Shown here one piece after another: positions 15,241 through 22,376 of a stretch of 32,349 bases of DNA. This stretch comes from Pirellulaceae bacterium. Its GTDB lineage: Bacteria > Planctomycetota > Planctomycetia > Pirellulales > Pirellulaceae. The stretch's first letter is position 1. Each line of letters opens with the position of its first letter. The stretch covers positions 1 through 32,349 of the forward strand of contig JASMLW010000479.1 in NCBI GenBank assembly GCA_030748485.1. The letters are read 5' to 3'. The translations under genes and the position numbers were made by a program. Under the pieces are notes generated by a model. That model had not been told where the DNA came from and made no database searches. It saw only the letters and a program-made list of their open reading frames with translations.

Positions 15241-15732
15241 CTAGCTGGCCGGCGCGTTGTTGGAGTTGTTCACCACGATCGGGATGGCGATCGCGGCTGC
15301 TATCACCAAACCAATCACAAGTGGATTGGCAACCAACGCGCTAATCGGCTGTTGCCCACGCTCGACGTCGCCGGCCACCAACAGGGCGTGCTGCTTGGCG
15401 GATGGCGGTGCCGTGCGAGCGGCCCAACAGCGATAGACGCCAACTTGCCCGCCGGCGGTCAGCTCGTAGACGCCGCCGCGGACGCCGCGCAGTTCAAAGC
15501 GACCCTGCGCGTCCGTGGTGACCTGAGCGACAGGCCGTCTTTGCTGAGACAACGTCACAGCCGTTTGCGGCACGGCAACGCCAGTAGGGGCCACGACTTG
15601 CCCACGCAAGACGCCCCCTTCTCCAAGCGCCAGATCGCGGACGCCAACCCGCTCCGCGGCGACGAGGTGTGCGGGAACAACGAAGTTCACGCAGGCAATC
15701 GCGACCAACAGCCACTGAGTTTTGCGAGACAT
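15241..15732 (-). CDS. Secreted carboxypeptidase-regulatory/CnaB-like domain protein
   Basis: 163-aa protein, first gene of the exopolysaccharide locus. It starts with a signal peptide (MSRKTQWLLVAIACVNFVVPAHLVAA), then a beta-sandwich of the carboxypeptidase-regulatory/CnaB type (GVLRGQVVAPTGVAVPQTAVTL..., VAQVTTDAQGRFELRGVRGGVYEL), and ends with a hydrophobic helix (PLVIGLVIAAAIAIPIVV) next to a short polar tail, so it is probably held in a membrane facing the periplasm. The frame is open upstream to 15885, but GGAGGGA (15741-15747) 8 nt before the ATG at 15732 and the signal peptide fix this start. Role unknown; an accessory of the export complex is an inference from position. Confidence 0.82.
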   Translation of the reverse strand: MSRKTQWLLVAIACVNFVVPAHLVAAERVGVRDLALGEGGVLRGQVVAPTGVAVPQTAVTLSQQRRPVAQVTTDAQGRFELRGVRGGVYELTAGGQVGVYRCWAARTAPPSAKQHALLVAGDVERGQQPISALVANPLVIGLVIAAAIAIPIVVNNSNNAPAS

Positions 15733-15740
15733 AACTAAAA

Positions 15741-15747
15741 TCCCTCC
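15741..15747 (-). promoter_or_regulatory. Shine-Dalgarno GGAGGGA of the CnaB-like gene
   Basis: Minus-strand GGAGGGA 8 nt before ATG 15732. It rules against the longer reading frame beginning at 15885. Confidence 0.75.
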
Positions 15748-15933
15748 ACAGCGAACGAGATCGGAATGACCTCTGCGCAGTTCAGAACGAATTGGATGTG
15801 AGCCACCGGCTGGCCGCGGAGGACCTCGAAAACGGTCCTCGCGCACTCGCCTGACGCGGAAGCGGCGGGATAGTAGCGGAATCAAAAGAGGGGGGAAATA
15901 CCAAAACGGACGCCGCGAGGAGGGAAGGAGGAA

Positions 15934-15990
15934 ATGACTAAGGTCTAGTGACTAATGACTAAGGAATGACGAAGGACTAATGACTAAGGA
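15934..15990. repeat. ATGAC(T/G)AAGG repeat patch in the divergent intergenic region
   Basis: Four copies of ATGAC(T/G)AAGG lie at about 15934, 15955, 15966 and 15980; the longer word GACTAATGACTAAGGA occurs exactly at 15950-15965 and 15975-15990. It sits in the 430-base divergent region between the exopolysaccharide locus and the protease gene. Similar A/T-rich 'gactaatgac' patches occur between genes of other planctomycetes as far as I remember, which I cannot check. No convincing promoter pair was seen for either side. Confidence 0.75.
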
Positions 15991-16160
15991 GGCAGGACGT
16001 CGGCGAGTCAAAGAGTCAGAGGGGCGTTCCCCTGGCCGAAGAGCTGACAGCGCGAAATCTCAGTTTTCGTGAAAGATCAGCATGCCCCACCCGTACCTCT
16101 CGCGAGACCACTCGAAACGGTCTCACACACATCTCCCCTTCACTTCTAGGAACCTGAGGC

Positions 16161-18671
16161 ATGCACAATCACTCGACCCGAACCGAACGGAAGAAACGCA
16201 AGAAGAGACGCCTGCGGACGCCTCGCGCCAAGCTGCAGCGAGCGTTGCATTTAGAGTCGCTGGAGTCGCGGCAGTTGCTGGCCGCCGCCATCGATCACGC
16301 GCCCGTCACGCTGCTGGACGTGGGGGAGGCCGCGGTCCCCTATCTGGCCAACTCCCAGCCATCCCCCCGCATCGTCAACGGCGAGCAATCCGACTACCCG
16401 GCCGTCGGCATTGTCAACGACGGCTGCACGGGCACCTTGATCAGCCCGACCCACGTCCTGACAGCCGCCCACTGCGTCGAGTCGTTCGACGGTTTCATCG
16501 GCGATACGGAAGGCACTTTCGAAGTCGGTGGTCAGGTGATTTCGACGGTCAAGATCACCGTGCACCCCAATTACCGCTCCGATTCGTTCGACGCCGGCAA
16601 CGACATGGCGATCATGGAGCTGAGTCGACCGGTGGTTGGCGTCGAACCGATGCAGATCTTTCGCGGCACGCCCAAAGTTGGGCAGATGCTGACGCTCGTT
16701 GGATTCGGCCAGGGCGGCACTTCCCAGGGTGGAGCCAGTTTTGACTTCGGCACGCAGCGCGTCGGTCAAACGCCCATCGACCGAGTCACGCCGACCCATA
16801 TCGAGTGGACGTTCGACAGCCACTCCGAAAGCAACACCGCGCCCGGCGACTCGGGCGGCCCCGCGTTTCTCACGATCGACGGACAACCATTCATCGCCGG
16901 CATCACCTCCGGCGGCGATGGCGATCCACATCAACTGGGGGACAACTCATTCGACACGCGCGTCGATACGTTGGCGGCTTGGATTGACGGCGTAGTCGAT
17001 GACGCTCCGACACCAACTCCGACACCAACTCCGACGCCAACTCCGACGCCAACGCCGACACCAACGCCGACACCTGAGCCCGATCCGGACCCTGCGGGCG
17101 ATGATCACGTCGACCAGATCGGCGCGGACGCCACGGTGGTCGAACTGGCCGAGGGGTTTGGATTCGCCGACGGCAGCTTGGAGCAATCGGGCGACTTGGA
17201 CGTCTTTCAATTCGAGGTCAACTCAGCACAGTTGGCCGAAGTGGTCGTGTTCGGTTGGGACAACGATGTCGATTTGGCCTTTGATTTGATTGACGCCGAT
17301 GGCAACGTCGTGGCGTCGGCCGACGACCCCCAACAGATGGAGGCGTTCCTCAATGTGGAGCTGGACGCCGGTCTCTACTACGTCTCGGTGTCGTCCGCCG
17401 ATCAGGGAACGGGTGACTATGGACTGGACATCTATCTCGACGCCGATCAACCCGTCGGAGAACCGGGTACTGAAGTTCCTGGCGACGACCACGTCAACCA
17501 GCCCGGCGACGACGCCACGTTGATCTGGACGGAATTCGGCGGAGTCGGATTTGAGATCGGTTCGCTCGAAGAGTCGGGCGACATCGATGTCTTCCAAGTC
17601 CATGTCGGGGAACCGGGCATCGCCACGTTCACCGCTCAGGCGTTTGAAGATTCGCTCGACCTCCGTCTCACACTCGTCGACGCGACCGGTCAAGTCGTGG
17701 CGGAGAACGATGACTTCGGCGGATTGACCGACGCGCTCGTCTCGGCGGTCGTCTCCAGCGGCGCGTACTTCGTGCTCGTCGACTCGGCCAACGGAGACGT
17801 CGGGGAATACGTGGTCCAGACAACTCTGCCCGACGTCGACCAAGCGAACGAATGGCTCGATGACGAGCTGGAGGGTGACGTCCCTGGTGAAGAACTGCCC
17901 GGGGAAGAACTGCCTGGGGAGGAGCTGCCCGGAGAGAACCTCCCTGAGGACGAGTGCCCAGACGGCGGCTGGGACGACATGGGTGAATTCGATGAAGAGG
18001 GATCCCACGAGCCCATCGGTGAAATCGACGATGAGTTCGACGGTCAGATGGACGACGAATTCGGCGATGAAGAGACGGGCGGCGGAGCCGACCAAGAGTG
18101 GGGCGAAGATTTCGGCGAGGGTTGGGACGAGACGCCGGGTGGCGGCGAGGAATGGACGGAGGACCAGGATGGCGAGTGGAGCGACAGCCAACCCGAGGAC
18201 GCGGAAGTTAGCGACGACGCCGATGTCGGCCAGGCGGAGACCGACGCCGAGGCGGACTGGGGCGACTTCGTCGCGCAGGACGTCAACCGCGACGGCTGGG
18301 TCCGATTCAACGACTTGCTGATGCTGGTGGACCACCTGTCGCAGGACGTCACCGGCTACGCGGCGGCCAACTCGTACGACATCAACCGCGACGGCCGCGT
18401 CAGTGTCAGCGATCTGCTGTCCATGGTGGACTACCTCAAAGCAGACCAAGTGGCGGCCGTCTCGAGCGGAGGTGAAGGCGAGTCGAGCGGGTTGACCGAA
18501 TCGGTCCCGCCGGCGCGGAATCGAGCGGCCCGCCCGCTGGTCGCCGACGAGGCGATCGGCGTGACGCGGTCCACCGGTTCCTCGTGGAGCGACTCGATCG
18601 ACGAAGCGATGAGCGCCGACGCCGATTGGTGGAATGAAGTGCTAGGCGAGGAGGACGATCTGCTCACCTAG
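16161..18671 (+). CDS. Secreted trypsin-like serine protease with PPC-like domains and dockerin
   Basis: 836-aa multidomain exoprotein. Residues 1-42 are a very basic head plus LESLESRQLLAA, the planctomycete-type leader. The S1 protease domain (about 71-278) has the full triad: TAAHC (His104), GNDMAIMEL (Asp148), APGDSGGP (Ser231). It begins at R70|IVNG, a trypsinogen-like activation site, so a zymogen cut by a trypsin-like enzyme is likely. A Thr-Pro linker (about 283-306) leads to two PPC-like beta domains (about 315-425 and 448-555, both with SGDxDVFQ), an acidic Asp/Glu-rich stretch including three PGEEL units, and a dockerin-like pair of calcium loops (DVNRDGWVRFNDLL at 707; DINRDGRVSVSDLL). 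An 80-residue tail follows. It should act outside the cell or on the surface. No operon partner is adjacent. Confidence 0.92.
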   Translation: MHNHSTRTERKKRKKRRLRTPRAKLQRALHLESLESRQLLAAAIDHAPVTLLDVGEAAVPYLANSQPSPRIVNGEQSDYPAVGIVNDGCTGTLISPTHVLTAAHCVESFDGFIGDTEGTFEVGGQVISTVKITVHPNYRSDSFDAGNDMAIMELSRPVVGVEPMQIFRGTPKVGQMLTLVGFGQGGTSQGGASFDFGTQRVGQTPIDRVTPTHIEWTFDSHSESNTAPGDSGGPAFLTIDGQPFIAGITSGGDGDPHQLGDNSFDTRVDTLAAWIDGVVDDAPTPTPTPTPTPTPTPTPTPTPTPEPDPDPAGDDHVDQIGADATVVELAEGFGFADGSLEQSGDLDVFQFEVNSAQLAEVVVFGWDNDVDLAFDLIDADGNVVASADDPQQMEAFLNVELDAGLYYVSVSSADQGTGDYGLDIYLDADQPVGEPGTEVPGDDHVNQPGDDATLIWTEFGGVGFEIGSLEESGDIDVFQVHVGEPGIATFTAQAFEDSLDLRLTLVDATGQVVAENDDFGGLTDALVSAVVSSGAYFVLVDSANGDVGEYVVQTTLPDVDQANEWLDDELEGDVPGEELPGEELPGEELPGENLPEDECPDGGWDDMGEFDEEGSHEPIGEIDDEFDGQMDDEFGDEETGGGADQEWGEDFGEGWDETPGGGEEWTEDQDGEWSDSQPEDAEVSDDADVGQAETDAEADWGDFVAQDVNRDGWVRFNDLLMLVDHLSQDVTGYAAANSYDINRDGRVSVSDLLSMVDYLKADQVAAVSSGGEGESSGLTESVPPARNRAARPLVADEAIGVTRSTGSSWSDSIDEAMSADADWWNEVLGEEDDLLT
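17005..17081 (+). repeat. Thr-Pro linker repeat in the protease
   Basis: About a dozen consecutive Thr-Pro codon pairs (ACTCCG, ACACCA, ACGCCA variants) form a stiff inter-domain linker between protease and PPC-like domains. This is a coding repeat, not a CRISPR or intergenic element. Confidence 0.85.
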
Positions 18672-18963
18672 AACTCAATCTCCTTTCCGCGGTGCGCTCG
18701 GTCCGGGGCGTTGCTCGCGTTGACGGTGGCGATCCGCCTGCTGCCTCAACGCGGCGACGCCCTATTTTTTGCTCCGTCCTGGCGCCGCGGTCGTTCGCAG
18801 CGCGTCCGATTGTGACGATCGCAGCAAGTCTGCTGCCGGGCGTCGGATTCCTGCGGCGTTCAGCGCCTGTGCGCTGCGCGCGTGCTAGACTTTCGCATGT
18901 CGTTCTTGGATGGGGGCGGCCGGACCAGTCGGGGCACAGCTGGAACGAGAAAGCGAACAACGA
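18672..18963. other. Intergenic region before the receiver-domain gene
   Basis: 292 bases between the protease stop and the GTG of the receiver protein. No gene could be supported; open frames here look like shadows. A promoter for the signalling genes is expected, but no clear -35/-10 pair was identified. Confidence 0.45.
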
Positions 18964-19395
18964 GTGAGCACCACGAAGAGCATTCTGTTGGTCGACGCCG
19001 ACACCGACGTCCTCGATTCACTTCAGGCCAACTGCCAGTCGATTGGCCTGACGACTCATGTCGCCTCAGATGCCGTTACCGCGATTACGCTGTTTGAGAA
19101 GCACGACCCGAATCTGATCTGCGTCGACTCACGAGTTTCGGCCGAGAACGGTTTGGGACTCTCCGAAATGATCTTGCAGAGCCCCGACGACGTGCAATGC
19201 CCCGTCATCGTCCTCTCGGATTCCTCCGCTCCAGTCCGCACCGAAACAGAGCTCTGCGTCTACCGAGTGCAGAGGCGTCCGCACCTGTGGCGGTATCTGC
19301 AGCCGGTCATCTTCGAGCTGGTGGACATCGTCGATCCTCGGACAGACGAATTGAGCACTTCGTCGCTCGACGCCAACGCGATCGACAACGACTGA
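18964..19395 (+). CDS. Stand-alone response-regulator receiver protein, atypical
   Basis: 143-aa protein with a CheY-like receiver fold: SILLVDADTDVLDSL (Asp11, Asp13 of the acidic pocket), LICVDSRVS (phospho-acceptor Asp55), CPVIVLSD (Ser85 at the switch position). The normally invariant lysine of the 'KP' loop is arginine (QRRPH, Arg105), so phosphorylation chemistry may be altered. No output domain is attached. GTG at 18964 starts directly before the first strand; an ATG at 18910 in frame would add 18 residues with no domain. It is followed by a 418-base gap and then by the kinase-Nudix and histidine-kinase genes on the same strand, so it may be the partner of the PAS histidine kinase. Confidence 0.8.
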   Translation: MSTTKSILLVDADTDVLDSLQANCQSIGLTTHVASDAVTAITLFEKHDPNLICVDSRVSAENGLGLSEMILQSPDDVQCPVIVLSDSSAPVRTETELCVYRVQRRPHLWRYLQPVIFELVDIVDPRTDELSTSSLDANAIDND

Positions 19396-19813
19396 ACTAG
19401 CTGAACTGGTGCTGAAGTGGCAGTGCCACACACAATGCGAGCTGCCGCTCGGCAGTGTTCGTCCGCTCCCGTTGGTCGCTGGAATCCAACCAGGGAATTC
19501 CCGCATACTCAACGCCACAACTGGCTGGCTTGTCTGTGTCGATCTGCGACTGATTCTTGTCACGCACCGCGCGCTGGCGGCTTGCCGTCCTAAACAGGGC
19601 CCGACGTGAACGATTAGCCTATTAAGTCGGAAAACCAGCGAGTATAACGGCACGTATTGCGTCACTGTGATGTTGCGGTTCGCTTGGTGTTGATGGTAAG
19701 TGAGTTGGGGTGCTCGTCTGCGATCTCTCCACAACGTGGGTGCGCCGACGGACCGCACATAGGCAATGGCGCTGTCTATTTCGACGGTGTGGCGGTTCAA
19801 GTGAACGGTTCAG
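19396..19813. other. 418-base intergenic region upstream of the kinase-Nudix gene
   Basis: No supported gene. A 223-aa minus-strand frame overlaps it but runs antisense into the receiver gene and has no recognisable domain. The region holds repeat copy 2 at its left end. TATAAC at 19643-19648 could be a -10 element but no matching -35 was found. Confidence 0.5.
19417..19457 (+). repeat. Dispersed hairpin repeat, copy 2
   Basis: GTGGCAGTGCCACACACAA (19417-19435) repeats copy 1 exactly, followed by a 5-bp hairpin CTGCC-GCTC-GGCAG. It begins 21 nt after the receiver gene's stop codon. Bases 19426-19452 match 24508-24534 at 23 of 27 positions. GTGGCAGTGCCAC is itself palindromic apart from its centre. 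Confidence 0.7.
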
Positions 19814-21187
19814 ATGCAATCTGATTGGTCGATTCCGGGCTACGAAGTTGTGAAGCCGCTTGGCGATGGCGGAATGGGCCACGTCGTACTCGCGCGCCAG
19901 ACTTCTTTGGATCGAGACGTCGCGGTCAAAATTCTCGACAAGATCGATTGCGCGGACAGCGTGGCTCGCTTTCAGCGGGAGGCGAAGTTGTTGGCGCACG
20001 CTGGCTGTCACAACGTCGTACAGGTCATCGACTGCGGCGTTTGCGACGAACGGCCTTACTTGGTGATGGAGTACGTTGACGGCGGCACGCTCCGCAATCA
20101 GCTCAGCCCTGGCCAGCCGCTACCTCCCGCGCGCGTGGCGGCGATGGTTGACGATATTGCCGCGGCGCTGGCCGGTCTTCACGAGCGACAGATATTGCAT
20201 CGCGATCTGAAACCGGAGAACGTGCTGATTGGCAGCGACGGCGAGATCAAGGTCAGCGACTTCGGTTTGGCCGTCAACCTCGACGATGTCGGCCGGCTCA
20301 CGTCATCTGAGGACTTCGTGGGAACAGTCGACTATGTCTCGCCCGAACAACGGTATCGTCTACACATCGACGAGAGGTCGGATCAATACTCGTTGGCGGT
20401 CATCGCGTACGAAATGCTGACGGGCCAAAAGCCGTTCGGTCAATTCGAACAGCCGACAGCGATCGTCCCTTCCTTGCCGCCGAGTGTGGATGAAGTACTG
20501 CAACGCGGATTGCAGCGCGACCCCGACGACCGCTACTCGACGGTCGCCGACTTCAACCGAGCATTTCAACTTAGCCTGAATACGGACGCGGCGTCGACCG
20601 GCCGCAGTTCGGTGAAATACCGCCTGGCGGTCGCCGTCGCCTGCCTGTCGATCGCCGCACTCGCAATCAGCATGCTGCGGCCGGATCCGTCGCGGGCTAC
20701 GAATCAAGCGAACGAAGCGACTTCTTTTTTCGTGGACCCCCTCGCGCACGGACAACTGGATCAGATCGGAGCCCTGTCCTTTCGTGTGGTGGGGAGCGAA
20801 GTGCAAGTGCTGGTCGTTCGCAATCGCCGCGACACCCATTGGACCGTTCCGAAGGCCAACTATTCTTCGGACATGTCGATCAGCGCGACTGCGCTGGGCG
20901 AGGCGTTTGAGGAATCGGGCGTGAATGGCGTCGCCCGCGGCAAGCCCCTCGGCACGTACTCCTACTTCCGCAACCAACGGGACCGCGCCGTGCTGCTGAT
21001 TCCTGTAGAAGTGACAGACGAGTTGAACGAGTGGCCGGAGAGTTTTCGCCGACGGCGGTGGTGTTCGACAGTAGACGCCGTCGAGTTGATTGCCTGCGAC
21101 AGCCTGCGCGACCTGGTCGCCGAATTCCCCAAATTCCACCGCGATGTGATCGCCGCTCGCCCCCGTACACAATCGAAAATTCGCTGA
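19814..21187 (+). CDS. Ser/Thr protein kinase - membrane helix - degenerate Nudix domain
   Basis: 457-aa protein. Residues about 10-255 are a Hanks-type kinase with glycine loop GDGGMG, Lys39 (VAVKIL), HRDLKPEN (Asp131), DFG at 149-151 and a VSPEQ activation segment; all catalytic residues are present. One hydrophobic helix (about 269-288) follows. Residues 317-445 resemble DIPP-type Nudix hydrolases: GALSFR, VLVVRNRRDTHWTVPK, then GEAFEESGV where the Nudix box REUxEExGU is expected, and EWPESFRRRRWCS...LRDLVAEF. In the box, the glycine is Ala348, the first glutamate Met354 and the arginine Gly362, while Glu363, Glu366 and Glu367 remain. With one membrane helix the Nudix part would lie outside the cytoplasm, so it is more likely a ligand sensor than an enzyme. 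The histidine kinase gene starts 7 nt downstream, implying translational coupling. Confidence 0.88.
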   Translation: MQSDWSIPGYEVVKPLGDGGMGHVVLARQTSLDRDVAVKILDKIDCADSVARFQREAKLLAHAGCHNVVQVIDCGVCDERPYLVMEYVDGGTLRNQLSPGQPLPPARVAAMVDDIAAALAGLHERQILHRDLKPENVLIGSDGEIKVSDFGLAVNLDDVGRLTSSEDFVGTVDYVSPEQRYRLHIDERSDQYSLAVIAYEMLTGQKPFGQFEQPTAIVPSLPPSVDEVLQRGLQRDPDDRYSTVADFNRAFQLSLNTDAASTGRSSVKYRLAVAVACLSIAALAISMLRPDPSRATNQANEATSFFVDPLAHGQLDQIGALSFRVVGSEVQVLVVRNRRDTHWTVPKANYSSDMSISATALGEAFEESGVNGVARGKPLGTYSYFRNQRDRAVLLIPVEVTDELNEWPESFRRRRWCSTVDAVELIACDSLRDLVAEFPKFHRDVIAARPRTQSKIR

Positions 21188-21194
21188 ATTCGCC

Positions 21195-22331
21195 ATGTCA
21201 CCTGCCCATCTTGGTGGATTGCCTGACCTCGACTACGTCGAGTTCGCCCGCTGCTTGTTCGAAGAGTCGAACGACGCGTTCATCATCGTGGATCCGGACT
21301 TCGAGACGGTCCTTGATGTCAACGCCACGACCTTGCGACTGACCCAGCGACGCAAACAAGAATTGGCGCCGTCTTCGATCGCCGACTTGCTGTCGTCCGA
21401 CGAGCAAGACGGCTTGGCGAAGGTCGTCGCCGCGTTTCAAAAGACGGGGCTGTTTCACTCGCGCGAGGGTTTCAGCTTGGCCACGCGAGAGGACGGACCG
21501 CTGCAGGTCAACATCAGCGTCAGCCGCATCCATACTTCGCAACGAGTTCTCGGTTTGATCGTCGCCCGCGACATCACTGCGAGAAAGCGGGCCGAGGAAG
21601 CGAATCTGCGACTCCAGGATGAACTCGCCCACATCGCGCGGCTGGCCGCGATCGGCGAGACAGTGGCGGAGATCTCGCACGAAATCAACCAGCCCTTGTC
21701 GGCGGTCGCCAACTACGCGGCCGCGTCGCGCGAGAAACTGAACGGCGACGACCCGCTCGCTGAACTCGACTCCGTGCGCAAATGGGTGGACCACATCAGC
21801 AGCGCCGCGATACTCGCCGGCAGTCTCTGCCATCGCCTCTCGTCCTTCGTGAAGAAGACCGACGGCCAACTGGAAGCGCACGATATCAAGGACATCGTGA
21901 CGGAGATTATCGATATCGCCCGCTGGGACGCCAAACGGGCAAAGGCCAAATTGAGTTTTGAAGCGGACGCCGCCGAGATGCGAGCGCTGGTCAACCGAGT
22001 CGAGATTCAGCAAGTCGTTTTGAATCTGATCAAGAACGCCTGCGAATCGCTCGCGGCAACCGATCAAACAGACAAAGTGGTCAAGATTCGCGCAACCGTT
22101 CAGAACGACTGCGTGACCGTCGCCGTGGAGGACAGCGGACCCGGATTCGGCGAAGCGGATGTGGAACGCCTGTTCACTCCGTTCGTCACAACCAAACAGA
22201 GCGGGCTCGGTATGGGACTGGCCATCTGCCGCAGCATCATCAAGAAGCACGGCGGTTCAATCGACGCCGCCAACAGATCCCCCACCGGAGCTCGACTCCA
22301 ATTCACGCTGCCGCGCGCTGCGACGGCTTGA
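21195..22331 (+). CDS. PAS-domain sensor histidine kinase
   Basis: 378-aa soluble sensor kinase. A PAS domain (about 15-130: FEESNDAFIIVDPDFETVLDVN ... GLIVARDITARKRAEE) precedes a dimerisation helix with ISHEINQPL (phospho-accepting His162) and an ATPase domain with N-box VLNLIKNACESL, G1 VEDSGPGFG, F-box LFTPFVTTK and G2 GLGMGLAI. It resembles FixL/NtrB-type kinases. No membrane helix is present, so it senses a cytoplasmic cue or a partner protein. No output regulator is fused; the receiver protein at 18964-19395 is the closest candidate. Only 7 nt separate it from the kinase-Nudix gene, so both signals may be made in a fixed ratio and may converge. Confidence 0.92.
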   Translation: MSPAHLGGLPDLDYVEFARCLFEESNDAFIIVDPDFETVLDVNATTLRLTQRRKQELAPSSIADLLSSDEQDGLAKVVAAFQKTGLFHSREGFSLATREDGPLQVNISVSRIHTSQRVLGLIVARDITARKRAEEANLRLQDELAHIARLAAIGETVAEISHEINQPLSAVANYAAASREKLNGDDPLAELDSVRKWVDHISSAAILAGSLCHRLSSFVKKTDGQLEAHDIKDIVTEIIDIARWDAKRAKAKLSFEADAAEMRALVNRVEIQQVVLNLIKNACESLAATDQTDKVVKIRATVQNDCVTVAVEDSGPGFGEADVERLFTPFVTTKQSGLGMGLAICRSIIKKHGGSIDAANRSPTGARLQFTLPRAATA

Positions 22332-22341
22332 TCCGCATCAC

Positions 22342-22372
22342 GACCCATCGCGAATGAGAAAACGGGTGGGTC
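22342..22372. terminator. Hairpin in the convergent gap; candidate bidirectional terminator
   Basis: GACCCATC (22342-22349) pairs with GGTGGGTC (22365-22372) over 8 bp with one G-T pair, enclosing a 15-nt loop that contains GAAAA. It lies in the 45-nt gap between the convergent histidine-kinase and LRR-kinase genes, where a shared terminator is expected. No strong T-run on either side. Confidence 0.45.
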
Positions 22373-22376
22373 CTCG

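Noticed and set aside
15733..15885. Upstream extension of the CnaB-like gene to 15885
   Set aside because: It would bury the signal peptide 51 residues in and ignores the strong Shine-Dalgarno before 15732.
17005..17081. Regular repeat that could be mistaken for a CRISPR or minisatellite
   Set aside because: It is in frame inside the protease and codes a Thr-Pro linker; there are no unique spacers.
17223..18449. 408-aa minus-strand frame opposite the protease PPC and dockerin region
   Set aside because: The valine-rich product mirrors the acidic GAC/GAG codons of the real gene; no domain or ribosome site.
19643..19648. TATAAC as a promoter -10 for the kinase-Nudix gene
   Set aside because: No matching -35 at suitable spacing; a single hexamer is too weak in this sequence.
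19129..19800. 223-aa minus-strand frame across the receiver gene and the following gap
   Set aside because: Half of it is antisense to the receiver domain and the rest has no similarity I recognise or ribosome-binding site.
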